From assembly GCA_023424395.1 (NCBI GenBank), contig JAFADY010000043.1, positions 1 to 61,895 of the forward strand: a DNA stretch of 61,895 nt, in the 5' to 3' direction. Below, in pieces: positions 7,580-16,024 of this stretch. The notes below the pieces were generated by a model. That model searched no databases, was not told the DNA's origin, and was given only the letters and a program-made list of their open reading frames with translations. Position 1 is the first letter of the stretch; every line of letters starts with the position of its first letter. The stretch comes from Bacteroidota bacterium. GTDB taxonomy: Bacteria > Bacteroidota > Bacteroidia > Bacteroidales > Dysgonomonadaceae. A program made the translations under genes and the position numbers.

Positions 7580-8695
7580 ATGAAGCCTGTTTTTTTTATC
7601 ACCATTCTTTTTGTTTATTTACTGGCGCATATTTATGTAGGAATAAGGATATTTCAATTAGTTCCTGCGGTGTGGTTCCTGCGGGCAATTGTCGTATTGG
7701 TTATTACCTTAGGCTTTTCGAGCCTTATTTTTTATTTTACGCTCAACGATAAAATGAATATTCGGATGGTCGGCTTTTTTTACACGTTCGGCACTTCGTG
7801 GATGATAGCTTTTTTGTATCTTTTTCTGTTGGTATTTTTTATGGATATTTTTCGGATAATCAATTATTTCGCTCATTTGGTATCCAAAGAAACAATCGCA
7901 GTTATTTTCCACAATAACGGAGTTACCTCATTTATCGCATTAGGTTTGGTTGCCTTTATTTTGATAATCGGGAATTTTCGATATCACAATAAAAAACGTT
8001 CGCATATTACCATCCAGACCGATAAAATTGATGCGGCGATGCGAATTGTCGGTATAAGCGACTTGCATTTAGGGCACACGATCAAGAAAAAAGAACTGTC
8101 GAAATGGATCGAGATGATAAATGTCGAAAAACCGGATATTGTGCTTATTGCGGGAGACTTAATCGATAATGATATAAGGGCGCTTCATCATTATTCGCTT
8201 GATGAAGATTTGCAGCGCTTGAATGCTCCGCTCGGCGTCTATGCTTCCACCGGAAATCATGAATATATTTCGGGAATTAAAAACAGCGTAGCTTTTTTTG
8301 AAAAAAGCGGAATTACTTTGTTACGCGATTCTGTGGCGGAGATTAACGGATTAAGCATCATCGGTAGAGATGATTATACGCACAGACATCGTAAAAGTTT
8401 GCAACATTTGGCACAAAATATCGATAGGGAAACTTTTTCGATCCTCCTGGATCATCAGCCCCGCCACTTGGATGAAGCGGTTGAAAACGGGATCGATTTT
8501 CAGTTTTCGGGACACACGCACCGTGGGCAGATTTTCCCTTTTTCTCTTTTAGTGGAGAAAATGTTTGAACTCTCGCACGGCTATTTGAAGAAGGGCGATA
8601 CGCATTTTTACGTATCTACCGGTTTGGGTATTTGGGGCGGAAAATTCAGGATCGGCACCCGATCGGAATACTTGGTTTTGGATTTGGTAAATTAA
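7580..8695 (+). CDS. Membrane-anchored metallophosphoesterase (first of tandem pair)
   Basis: A calcineurin-like phosphoesterase with an N-terminal membrane domain. The ATG at 7580 is preferred to the TTG one codon earlier (371 aa). About four hydrophobic helices fill residues 1-132; the catalytic domain then shows the full metal-binding set: SDLHLGH (D161, H163), GDLIDND, GNHEY, a DHQPRH motif and SGHTHRGQ. This layout resembles YkuE/YaeI-type enzymes, some of which act on lipid or nucleotide diphosphates; the substrate here is unknown. It is followed six bases later by a paralogue of the same layout, so the pair arose by tandem duplication. Confidence 0.88.
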   Translation: MKPVFFITILFVYLLAHIYVGIRIFQLVPAVWFLRAIVVLVITLGFSSLIFYFTLNDKMNIRMVGFFYTFGTSWMIAFLYLFLLVFFMDIFRIINYFAHLVSKETIAVIFHNNGVTSFIALGLVAFILIIGNFRYHNKKRSHITIQTDKIDAAMRIVGISDLHLGHTIKKKELSKWIEMINVEKPDIVLIAGDLIDNDIRALHHYSLDEDLQRLNAPLGVYASTGNHEYISGIKNSVAFFEKSGITLLRDSVAEINGLSIIGRDDYTHRHRKSLQHLAQNIDRETFSILLDHQPRHLDEAVENGIDFQFSGHTHRGQIFPFSLLVEKMFELSHGYLKKGDTHFYVSTGLGIWGGKFRIGTRSEYLVLDLVN

Positions 8696-8701
8696 GAATA
8701 T

Positions 8702-9835
8702 ATGCGTTCGCTCATCATTGCTTTTGTCTTTCATTTCACCCTAAATATCCTCATTTTTTTAAAAGGTTGGGATGCTTTTAAAGGCAGAAAAATATGGCAG
8801 ATCGCTTTGTCCGTAATTTTCGGGCTTGAATTGCTTATTTATTCCATAGGTTTTGCATTGTTCAAATTTCTGCCGGAGGATATTGTCCACTCAATCAGGA
8901 TCATGGGAACGAGTTGGATGTTCTTTTTGCTGTATGTCGGCGGATTTTATTTGGTTATCGACTTGTTTTATTTAATTTGGAAAAGACAGCTTTTGAAACC
9001 TGCTAAACTTGCTCTGCAGCGGCAACTCATTAAAAGATCGGTTTTTCTCACCTCCGCGCTACTTGTGATTGGCATTATGGCATACGGTTCGTTTCAATTC
9101 AAGAATCCGGTTGTGCAACAGGTGGAAATGCATGTTAAAAAACCTGCCGGCGATTTCGATTCTTTGCGTATTGCCGTTGCCGGAGATATGCATTTGGGTT
9201 ATATGATAAACCGTGATTATGCCCGAAAATATGTTGATTTGATCATGGCGCAACAGCCCGATTTGATCCTTTTTGTGGGCGATATTGTTGATTCGCACAT
9301 TGCTCCGCTTGTCAACGGAAAAATGGATGAAGAGCTGAAAAGGCTCGATGCGCCTTTGGGAATATATTCCTGTATCGGAAACCATGAGCATCGGTTTGAG
9401 GGAGAAGAGAAAATCCGATGGTTGAGTGATGCGGGAATAACCATGCTGCGCGATTCTGCGGTTTTTATCGACAGCGCTTTTTATGTTGTTGGCAGAGACG
9501 ATGAAATTATTGAGTCGCGGCTCGAACTTTCTCATTTATTTGCGCAGCAAAAAATAGATTTGTCGAAACCGGTTATCGTATTAAATCATTCGCCGAGTAA
9601 TTTAGCCGAAGAAGCAAATGCCGGCACCGATATTGCCCTTTACGGACATACGCATCACGGGCAGTCGTTTCCCGGAAATATTGCAACCGAAATGGTTTTT
9701 GAAGTGGCGCACGGATACAAGAAAAAACAAAATACGCACGTTTATGTTACTTCGGGGATCGGGCTCGTTGGGCCGCAATATAGGGTGGGTACGGTTTCCG
9801 AAATTGTGGTGTTGAATGTGAAGTTCAGACGTTAA
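8702..9835 (+). CDS. Membrane-anchored metallophosphoesterase (second of tandem pair)
   Basis: A 377-aa paralogue of the upstream gene with the same architecture: hydrophobic helices in roughly residues 1-25, 35-58, 68-88 and 112-128, then the phosphoesterase domain with GDMHLGY, GDIVDSH, GNHEH, LNHSPS and YGHTHHGQ. The first motif has GDMH where the first copy has SDLH, and the metal ligands are kept. Both copies have a membrane-facing catalytic domain by inference. The last 20 codons recur, diverged but in frame, at 10465-10530, beyond the hicBA module, which points to a former third copy. Confidence 0.88.
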   Translation: MRSLIIAFVFHFTLNILIFLKGWDAFKGRKIWQIALSVIFGLELLIYSIGFALFKFLPEDIVHSIRIMGTSWMFFLLYVGGFYLVIDLFYLIWKRQLLKPAKLALQRQLIKRSVFLTSALLVIGIMAYGSFQFKNPVVQQVEMHVKKPAGDFDSLRIAVAGDMHLGYMINRDYARKYVDLIMAQQPDLILFVGDIVDSHIAPLVNGKMDEELKRLDAPLGIYSCIGNHEHRFEGEEKIRWLSDAGITMLRDSAVFIDSAFYVVGRDDEIIESRLELSHLFAQQKIDLSKPVIVLNHSPSNLAEEANAGTDIALYGHTHHGQSFPGNIATEMVFEVAHGYKKKQNTHVYVTSGIGLVGPQYRVGTVSEIVVLNVKFRR

Positions 9836-9950
9836 ATTCTTAGATTAAAGATAACGGATAAGACGGCCTTTCACCTTACACGGGAAGTAAACATTTGCTT
9901 TTGGCAAAGCCGAGGTCAGAACTTAAGGCATTGAATGTTTTAACAACTTA

Positions 9951-9980
9951 TTGTGAATAAATTAATTTGGTTTATATTTG
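9951..9980 (+). promoter_or_regulatory. Promoter of hicBA
   Basis: TTG at 9951-9953, a 19-base spacer, then TATATTTG at 9973-9980: an exact fit to the Bacteroides consensus. The start site would fall near 9987, about 22 bases before the hicB ATG. The AT-rich stretch AATAATTAATTTAATATT just downstream has partial dyad symmetry and could be the HicB operator, which is inference. Confidence 0.8.
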
Positions 9981-10008
9981 TATCAATAATTAATTTAATA
10001 TTTGAAAT

Positions 10009-10233
10009 ATGTATAATTACAAAATACAATTACGAAAAGAAAATGAGGGAGGATATACCGTAATCGTTCCGGCGCTTCCGGGATGTGTTACTTATGGTGA
10101 AAGTATTGATGAAGCCATAGAAATGGCAAAAGAGGCGATTGAATTGTATTTGGAAGAATTGGAAGAAAGAGGGGAACCGATACCGGATGACAGCGAAACG
10201 CTCGAATATTCAATTCATGTACCTGCCGTATGA
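10009..10233 (+). CDS. hicB: HicB-type antitoxin
   Basis: A 74-aa protein of the HicB_like fold: a partial RNase-H-like sheet with the sequence YTVIVPALPGCVTYGES (residues 16-32) and the following helix DEAIEMAKEAIELYLEE. This is the portion that binds and blocks HicA. It is short and has no obvious C-terminal DNA-binding domain, so any autoregulation may need the complex. The antitoxin gene comes first and overlaps the toxin gene by four bases, which couples their translation. The module sits between two copies of a phosphoesterase 3' end and is probably a recent arrival. Confidence 0.9.
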   Translation: MYNYKIQLRKENEGGYTVIVPALPGCVTYGESIDEAIEMAKEAIELYLEELEERGEPIPDDSETLEYSIHVPAV

Positions 10234-10427
10234 ATCTCAGTCCGAATTATTTGATAAAGTTGCTCGAAAACAACGGATATATTTATAAACGAGCCAAAGG
10301 GTCGCATAAATTATATTTTAACCCTGATACCAATAAGACTGTTGTGTTGCCGACTCATGGAAACAAAGATTTAAAAAAGGGAACTTTCTTTGCGATACTG
10401 AAACAAGCAGGAATTGAATATAAATAA
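10230..10427 (+). CDS. hicA: HicA-type mRNA interferase toxin
   Basis: A 65-aa protein with the double-stranded-RNA-binding-like HicA fold. The family hallmark GSHKLY carries the catalytic histidine, H26; upstream LLENNGYIYKRAKG and downstream VVLPTHGNKDLKKGT complete the pattern. HicA cleaves mRNA independently of ribosomes and is neutralised by HicB. The start lies within the hicB stop (ATGA). The gene is full length with no inactivating change visible. Confidence 0.9.
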   Translation: MNLSPNYLIKLLENNGYIYKRAKGSHKLYFNPDTNKTVVLPTHGNKDLKKGTFFAILKQAGIEYK

Positions 10428-10437
10428 ACTTCACTCC

Positions 10438-10462
10438 TCCTCCTCGTTTGCAACGAGGAGGA
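10438..10462 (+). terminator. Perfect 11-bp hairpin after hicA
   Basis: TCCTCCTCGTT (10438-10448) pairs with AACGAGGAGGA (10452-10462) around a TGC loop, 10 bases after the hicA stop. There is no U tract, so it may be an mRNA-end or repeat-derived hairpin rather than a classic terminator. It abuts the phosphoesterase remnant that starts at 10465. Confidence 0.5.
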
Positions 10463-10464
10463 TC

Positions 10465-10530
10465 GGGGCGCAATACCGGGTAGGTACCACTTCCGAAATT
10501 GTTATGCTGAATGTGAAGTTCAGACAATAG
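10465..10530 (+). pseudogene. 3' remnant of a third metallophosphoesterase gene
   Basis: In one frame this stretch reads GAQYRVGTTSEIVMLNVKFRQ-stop (21 residues), against GPQYRVGTVSEIVVLNVKFRR-stop at the end of the gene at 8702-9835. Many of the base differences are silent third-position or first-position-Leu/Arg changes, so the piece evolved as coding sequence before it was lost. The rest of the gene is gone, replaced by hicBA and a hairpin. Similarity weakens after the stop codon. Confidence 0.8.
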
Positions 10531-10625
10531 ACTTTTAGATCATAGACTATTAAACGATAGATTCAATGCAGTTAACGTAGGTTGCGAGGAGCATAACAAT
10601 AAACTTATTTATTTTTACTAGTGGA

Positions 10626-11164
10626 TTAAAACGTAATTTTCAGCGTTAATCCGGCAGAAGAGCTTGTTTGCCCCAAATAATTATTGGTATCCAAAAAAGG
10701 ATTTAACTCAACTTTTACCAAACTCTTATCTCCACGCAAATCCTGAAAGTACATATTGTTTACTTTTGCAACTCTTACGGCATCTAAAGCCGTCCAAACA
10801 TTTACAATTACACCACCCAATATAAAACCTGCTCCCATTGCTCGTAAGAATGTATTAGAAAAAATATCGTTTATATTATCCGATTGATTGTCAATACTGT
10901 TTAGTAACCAAATTCCGGATCCATAACACAAATATGTAGCCCCCATTAAAGCGAACCCTCTGCCTGTTTCGTCACTTAATCTTTGTCCCAATCCCGGAAC
11001 AAAGAATGACGCAACTCCCATCACCGTCGGATTATAAGGATCATCCGGCTGTGGGGTGTACATTTGTAATCGTAGTTCTGTTCGTTAATCTTGTAGGTTT
11101 GTGCCTGTAGGTTAGAAGATAAGAATACGAAAACCATTAATACAATGACAACAACTGATTTCAT
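10626..11164 (-). pseudogene. Secreted or membrane protein of about 180 aa, split by a frameshift
   Basis: The main open frame (10626-11063) encodes 145 residues beginning MYTPQPDDPYNPTVMG, with a PGLGQ motif and two to three membrane segments (about residues 14-22, 38-54 and 73-92). Upstream, one frame off, an ATG at 11164 begins a good signal peptide, MKSVVVIVLMVFVFLSSNLQ, followed by AQTYKINEQNYDYK. The frames meet at a run of A near 11065; one extra A gives a continuous protein. It lies about 100 bases downstream of murF. Family not firmly recognised; the PGLGQ region recalls DUF5683/TM2-like envelope proteins. Either a true frameshift or a homopolymer error. Confidence 0.7.
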
Positions 11165-11267
11165 AACATTGATTTTTAAGATGAAATACGTGTTTTAATG
11201 ACTCCTCCTACTCGTTTTACAAAACGTTATAGTGTTTACACCCTGCCACAGACCAGGAAACTACTGA

Positions 11268-12569
11268 TTACAAAAACTCCATCGTTTTCTCCAAATGCAC
11301 GGAGTGAGAGCCTTTGAGCAACACGTAATGCCCCGATAAAGGATTATCCCTGAAGTGCTCGTTTAAGTTTTCCACGTCTTTGAACACCAAAAAACCTTCG
11401 TTTTTCAAATGCATATTGACAAATACATCGCCCACCAGGTACACTTTGTCGAACGGATTTTTCTGCAGAAAAGATACCATTTTTTGGTGTTCCTCATCCC
11501 TGATTTCGCCCAATTCTTTCATCTCACCTAAAATCACTGCCTTCGGCAGATCGGATGGGATTTTCAAGAAAAATTCCAAAGCCGCTTTCATACTGGTGGG
11601 GTTGGCATTATAAGCATCAACAATTACATCATTTTGTTCGGTGCGTTCAAACTGCGACCGATTATTTTTTGGCATATAAGTTTCCAGCGCGTTGCTTATA
11701 TATTCGGCATTAATGCCGTAATATTTGCCCATGGCAACTGCGGCAAGCGCATTATCCAGATTGTACTCTCCAACCAAGTGTGTTTTTACTTTATGCGGAT
11801 GTTCGAAAAAGTTCCAGTCGAAATGCAAAAACGGCGTTTCGGCAGAGAGCGTTCCCGATACGAATAAATCGGGATTATCGCGGCCGTATAATATTCTGTC
11901 CATTTCCTCAGACATTTCGTAAAGAATGGGATTGTCTTTGTTAACGAATACTTTTCCTCCGTTCTCACGAATGAAATCATAAAGTTCTCCTTTTGTCTTC
12001 TGCACGTTTTCAAAAGAACCGAAACCTTCGATGTGCGCTTTGCCGATATTGGTGATGAGCCCGATGTTGGGTTCGGCAATTTCACACAATTCTTTTATTT
12101 CGCCAGGATGATTGGCGCCCATTTCAACTACGCCGATCTCGTGTGATTTATTCATCGACAACAACGTCAACGGCACGCCAATATGGTTGTTGTAATTGCC
12201 TTGCGTGAACGCAATTTTAAATTCTTTAGAAAGTATAACGGCAATAAGTTCTTTGGTAGTGGTTTTCCCGTTGGATCCGGTAATGCCTATAATGGGTATT
12301 TTTAGCTTTCTGCGGTGATGGTTGGCCAGTTGCTGCAAGGTTTTCAGTACATCGTCAACCACAATTATTTGCGGATTTTCGTTCGCGCTGTCCCACTCAT
12401 CCACCACTGCGTAAGCAGAACCCATTTCCAAGGCGCTCTCAGCGAACAAATTGCCGTTGAACCTATCGCCTTTTAACGCGAAAAAGATGGAGTCGGGAGT
12501 ACAATTTCTTGAATCGGTGGTAACGGTAGGATGTTTTAAAAATATATTGTATAATTGGGTTATTTCCAT
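11268..12569 (-). CDS. murF: UDP-N-acetylmuramoyl-tripeptide--D-alanyl-D-alanine ligase
   Basis: Adds D-Ala-D-Ala to the muropeptide precursor, the last cytosolic step in stem-peptide assembly, with ATP. The 433-aa protein has the three Mur ligase domains: an N-terminal substrate domain with DSRNCTPDSIFFALKG, the ATP-binding centre with GITGSNGKTTTKE (from residue 95), EMGANHPGEI and NYNNHIG, and a C-terminal domain with DAYNANPTSMKAAL. Length is slightly below the usual 450. It follows the C1B peptidase gene by 11 bases on the same strand. The other mur genes are not in the window, so murF is outside the usual division/cell-wall cluster. Confidence 0.95.
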   Translation of the reverse strand: MEITQLYNIFLKHPTVTTDSRNCTPDSIFFALKGDRFNGNLFAESALEMGSAYAVVDEWDSANENPQIIVVDDVLKTLQQLANHHRRKLKIPIIGITGSNGKTTTKELIAVILSKEFKIAFTQGNYNNHIGVPLTLLSMNKSHEIGVVEMGANHPGEIKELCEIAEPNIGLITNIGKAHIEGFGSFENVQKTKGELYDFIRENGGKVFVNKDNPILYEMSEEMDRILYGRDNPDLFVSGTLSAETPFLHFDWNFFEHPHKVKTHLVGEYNLDNALAAVAMGKYYGINAEYISNALETYMPKNNRSQFERTEQNDVIVDAYNANPTSMKAALEFFLKIPSDLPKAVILGEMKELGEIRDEEHQKMVSFLQKNPFDKVYLVGDVFVNMHLKNEGFLVFKDVENLNEHFRDNPLSGHYVLLKGSHSVHLEKTMEFL

Positions 12570-12580
12570 TCTGAATGAAA

Positions 12581-13759
12581 TTACAATTTAATTTTCTTTG
12601 AAACAGTGGGCGGCACCGATTCTTTATTCACCACTATACTCAATGTCTTGTACCTTACGAACGGTTCCGAAGCATACCAAATACCTTTGTAAGGGCCGGT
12701 TTCTCCCCACGAATTTTTCACCATATAAAATTTATTTCCGTTCTTATCTTTGGCAATGCCGTAGATGTGCATACCGTGGTCGTCGGTGGTTTGATAATTA
12801 TTGAATGCCGATTGACGCATTTCTTGTGTGATGTTTTTTTCTTTTAGAATTTCGGAACCTACTTTGCCCTGAATATTTGATCGTCTTTCCTGTTCCGATA
12901 ATCTAAGCCATTTTGCTTGGTCGGTTCCGGCGTTTTCCGCCGCATTCTCATCGGGTACCACCGCAATTCCCGATCGTGAAAATCCACCTTCGCTTACATC
13001 CGATGCCCAAGCAACGGTATAACCATTCAAAATGGCATTGTCGATTGTTTCCATCAACTCATCAACAGGGACATTATAGGAATTCGCCCATCGCCAATTG
13101 TCGGGAACCTCAATAGCAAACTGTGTGTAAAACGGATGATGCGTAAAAGAAGTCAATGAAATATAATCGGATTGTTTTAGCCCAAGGAAATCTCTGAACG
13201 CTTGTGGCGTATAGGTTTTTCCGTTGTAAGTAAATGTTTGTGGAGTTATCCCTAAATAAGCATCCAAAATACCTTTAAATCCTGTATTCCAAACGGTAGA
13301 AATATTTCTATTCCCTACGATGCCTTTCATATATCCGTCGAGAACTTTATCCATCTCTCCGTGATTATGCCTTTCTGAATCTTGAATTAAGCCGGTATAA
13401 GCAGCATCTGGAATTATTCCGTATTCGTCCAGGGTTTCCACTACATCGGCAAAAGAACCGCCGGGAGCAAAATTTAAATGTCCGTGAACGCGGGCGAATT
13501 TTTCGGCTTTATCCTCGTAATTTCTTCTCACTATATACATTTCAGAAAGATCGAAAACGCCTTTTCCTTTTCTCAATAATTCAGATTCTAAAAAACTCAC
13601 ACCCGAAAAACTCCAGCAAGTACTTGTACTGGCTTGGTTTTTTATGGATGTTATGGGATTTTCCTTTACCACAGTGAACTGATAAGCATCGGTTTTTTCT
13701 TGTGCCGATAGACTTAATAAGGCAATAAATGCCGAGAAAAATAAAGTCAACTTTTTCAT
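12581..13759 (-). CDS. C1B family cysteine peptidase (aminopeptidase C/bleomycin hydrolase-like), exported
   Basis: A papain-clan peptidase of the PepC/bleomycin hydrolase type, 392 aa. The catalytic cysteine is C48 in STCWSFSG, with the oxyanion glutamine Q42; the histidine is H328 in DHGMHIYG and the asparagine N349 in VKNSWGE. Unlike cytosolic PepC, it begins with a signal peptide, MKKLTLFFSAFIALLSLSAQ, so it probably works in the periplasm or is secreted. Its substrate may be short peptides. It leads an operon with murF. Confidence 0.9.
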   Translation of the reverse strand: MKKLTLFFSAFIALLSLSAQEKTDAYQFTVVKENPITSIKNQASTSTCWSFSGVSFLESELLRKGKGVFDLSEMYIVRRNYEDKAEKFARVHGHLNFAPGGSFADVVETLDEYGIIPDAAYTGLIQDSERHNHGEMDKVLDGYMKGIVGNRNISTVWNTGFKGILDAYLGITPQTFTYNGKTYTPQAFRDFLGLKQSDYISLTSFTHHPFYTQFAIEVPDNWRWANSYNVPVDELMETIDNAILNGYTVAWASDVSEGGFSRSGIAVVPDENAAENAGTDQAKWLRLSEQERRSNIQGKVGSEILKEKNITQEMRQSAFNNYQTTDDHGMHIYGIAKDKNGNKFYMVKNSWGETGPYKGIWYASEPFVRYKTLSIVVNKESVPPTVSKKIKL

Positions 13760-13807
13760 TTGATTTTTTAATTTGGTTTAGATTATTACTTAATCTTTGT
13801 TTTTTTA

Positions 13808-13815
13808 CAAAGTTA
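13808..13815 (-). promoter_or_regulatory. Possible -7 element of the C1B peptidase-murF operon
   Basis: TAACTTTG on the minus strand fits TAnnTTTG and lies about 50 bases before the start at 13759. A -33 TTG at the right spacing was not found. Confidence 0.4.
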
Positions 13816-13868
13816 GAAAATCGACTTGTTTTTTAATATGATTAATAGCTAAAAAAGCAAAAAAACCT

Positions 13869-13876
13869 TACCTTTG
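13869..13876 (+). promoter_or_regulatory. Possible -7 element of the gene at 13903
   Basis: TACCTTTG fits TAnnTTTG, 26 bases before the ATG. No well-placed -33 element was seen. Confidence 0.4.
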
Positions 13877-13902
13877 AACTCAAATTAATAATTAGAATCG
13901 AT

Positions 13903-14352
13903 ATGAACGATCTGCAACCTAAAAAGAAAAAAAATAAAAAATGGCTTGTATGGTTTCTCGCCATTTTCATTATTGTAGCCGGAGGCTTTGTTTATTGGAA
14001 ATATTATTTTGTTTTGGGCGAAGGGGTAAAAGCCGGAGAGTTGAACTATATTGTTTACAAAGGAATTGTTTTTAAAACGTACGAAGGGAAACTCATTCAA
14101 ACCGGTTTTAGAGCCGACAAGCCCGGAGGCCTGCAATCGAATCAGTTCGACTTTTCCATTGCAGACTCCGAAATAGCAAATCGGTTGATGACCGAAGGCG
14201 GCAAGCATGTTCAGCTTCATTACAAAGAATACAACGGACGCCTGCCATGGCGCGGATATACGCGTTATATTGTGGACAGCATTATTTCTATTGAAGACCC
14301 GCGTCCCGATTTAAATGAGAACCTTACGCCCTATATTTTGGATTCGATGTAA
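13903..14352 (+). CDS. Membrane-anchored protein of unknown function
   Basis: A 149-aa protein with a very basic N-terminus (KKKKNKK, residues 7-13), one membrane segment (about 14-31) and a C-terminal domain of roughly 115 residues that should lie in the periplasm by the positive-inside rule. The domain has FDFSIADSEIANRLM and a GGKHVQLHYKEY strand. I recognise it as a conserved Bacteroidales hypothetical but cannot name a function. It precedes the RNase H gene by two bases, so the two are co-transcribed. Confidence 0.75.
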   Translation: MNDLQPKKKKNKKWLVWFLAIFIIVAGGFVYWKYYFVLGEGVKAGELNYIVYKGIVFKTYEGKLIQTGFRADKPGGLQSNQFDFSIADSEIANRLMTEGGKHVQLHYKEYNGRLPWRGYTRYIVDSIISIEDPRPDLNENLTPYILDSM

Positions 14353-14354
14353 CT

Positions 14355-14981
14355 ATGGCGAAGCAGAAATATTACGTTGTATGGCAAGGCGTAACGCCGG
14401 GTGTTTATTCGTCGTGGGAGGAGTGCAAAGCACAGGTTTCGGGCTTCGAAAATGCTCGTTACAAGTCATTCGGAACTTTGGAAGAAGCCGAAACCGCTTT
14501 CAACGAAAATCCGTGGAAGTATATCGGAAAAGCAAAAGTTAATTCACCCATGGTTCCGTTGTCGGACGAGAAATTTCTAAAAGAAAGTATAGCTGTTGAT
14601 GCCGCTTGCAGCGGAAATCCCGGTGCGATGGAATATCGTGGGGTTTTTGTGTCCGACGGCGTAGAAATTTTTCATGTAGGCCCGCTTACCGAAGGCACCA
14701 ATAACGTCGGCGAGTTTTTGGCTATTGTTCATGCTTTGGCATTGCTCAAAAAACAGGAAAAGCCTAAAATCCCTATTTACACCGACAGTGTCAACGCTAT
14801 GAAATGGGTAGTAAAAAAGAAATGTAACACCAAATTGCAGCAGACCGCTCAAAACCAGTCGATCTTTAACCTAATCGGCAGAGCTGAAAAATGGCTTCAA
14901 GAAAACGAATACCAGAACCCGATAATTAAATGGGAAACCGAAAATTGGGGCGAAATTCCGGCGGATTTTGGGAGGAAATAA
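14355..14981 (+). CDS. Viroplasmin-type ribonuclease H
   Basis: A type 1 RNase H that removes RNA from RNA-DNA hybrids. The 208-aa protein has an N-terminal caulimovirus VI/viroplasmin domain (residues 5-52, with YYVVWQG, PGVYSSWEEC and FGTLEEAE), which binds nucleic acid hybrids, then the RNase H domain. The active site carboxylates are visible: D82 (VDAACSGNPG), E120 (NNVGEF), D144 (YTDSVNA) and D205 (IPADFGRK). The variant order matches the RNase HI enzymes common in Bacteroidales. It ends just before the convergent AraC gene. Confidence 0.92.
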   Translation: MAKQKYYVVWQGVTPGVYSSWEECKAQVSGFENARYKSFGTLEEAETAFNENPWKYIGKAKVNSPMVPLSDEKFLKESIAVDAACSGNPGAMEYRGVFVSDGVEIFHVGPLTEGTNNVGEFLAIVHALALLKKQEKPKIPIYTDSVNAMKWVVKKKCNTKLQQTAQNQSIFNLIGRAEKWLQENEYQNPIIKWETENWGEIPADFGRK

Positions 14982-14986
14982 GAATT

Positions 14987-15871
14987 TTAAGGATTGTATT
15001 TTTTTCTGTATTCCATTGGAGTTAAATTGATCTCCTTTTTAAATGATTTCGAAAAATGAAACGGATCGTAGTATCCTAATTTATAAGCAATTTCCTTTAT
15101 CTTAAGGTCTGAGAATTGTAAAAAATTGCATGCCCTTTGAATTTTAAGTTGATTGTAATACTCTATAGGTGAATATGAAGTCTTATTCAAAAAAAGGCTG
15201 CCAAAATGTGAGGGAGAATAACCCACATGATTAGCAATATTTTCCAACGTTACCTTATTTTCTAAATTATCTTTCATAAATAAGATGCTTCTTTGAATGA
15301 CATCCATCTCTTTTACATTTTCAACCTCTCTAAATTGATTTAAATATTTAATGGATGCCAGAAAATGCATCAAACAAAAACTAGCATATTCTAAATTTTC
15401 AGGATTATAACCCATTTCGAGGTTTTGGTAAATTTCTTCGAAAATTTGAAATCTGTCATAGTGCCTACTGTCATCAGAGTCCGGAATGGATGTTTTTTTC
15501 CCGATCAACGATGAAAAATTATACACTTCTTCTCCTAAAAAATGAATCCAATAAATGCTCCACGGATTTACAAGGTCGGCTCCATATGAATGAAATTCAT
15601 TTGCGGGGAGTATGAAACATTCATTTCTGCTTAAATGATATTTTTCATCGTTGTAAATTATCCATCCTTTTCCTTCTGAACAATAAATGAAGATGTTCTG
15701 GTTTGCTCCTTTTTTGCGTTGCCTGTAATGATATTTGGCATAAGGATAAAAACCAATATGAGTAACGTATAAGTTTTTAGAAATTTTGTTAACAGCTTGT
15801 TGAGCTCTTATATTGTAAGGGATAATTATGGCCCTTTCACCTTTAAATCCTTCAGCTATTTTTTCTGTCAT
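14987..15871 (-). CDS. AraC/XylS family transcriptional regulator
   Basis: A 294-aa regulator with an N-terminal cupin-like sugar-binding domain (about 25-150, with YCSEGKGWIIYNDEKY and FHSYGADLVNPWSIYWIHF) and a C-terminal AraC double helix-turn-helix (about 195-292: VTLENIANHVGYSPSHFG and IKEIAYKLGYYDPFHFSKSFK). It is divergent from the MFS sugar porter and the rest of the utilisation locus, with 153 bases between the start codons, so it most likely activates that locus when a galactoside or galactose is bound. This is inference from position. Hybrid two-component or anti-sigma regulators, common for other PULs, are absent here. Confidence 0.92.
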   Translation of the reverse strand: MTEKIAEGFKGERAIIIPYNIRAQQAVNKISKNLYVTHIGFYPYAKYHYRQRKKGANQNIFIYCSEGKGWIIYNDEKYHLSRNECFILPANEFHSYGADLVNPWSIYWIHFLGEEVYNFSSLIGKKTSIPDSDDSRHYDRFQIFEEIYQNLEMGYNPENLEYASFCLMHFLASIKYLNQFREVENVKEMDVIQRSILFMKDNLENKVTLENIANHVGYSPSHFGSLFLNKTSYSPIEYYNQLKIQRACNFLQFSDLKIKEIAYKLGYYDPFHFSKSFKKEINLTPMEYRKKYNP

Positions 15872-15996
15872 GGTGTGATTGTATTTTACATTTATCTATT
15901 GAATTTAACACATTAACATATAAAAGCGAATTCAAAAATAGTTATATTTTACATAATTTGCAAACGATTATACATTTTTCATATCATTATTCACGA

Positions 15997-16004
15997 TATA
16001 TTTG
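15997..16004 (+). promoter_or_regulatory. Possible -7 element for the PUL transcript
   Basis: TATATTTG lies 20 bases before the MFS start. No clear -33 TTG is present, which is usual for an activator-dependent promoter. Two copies of TATTTTACAT (15882-15891 and 15945-15954) lie upstream, 63 bases apart, and could be AraC half-sites. Confidence 0.45.
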
Positions 16005-16024
16005 TATAGTCTAAAAAATACCAA

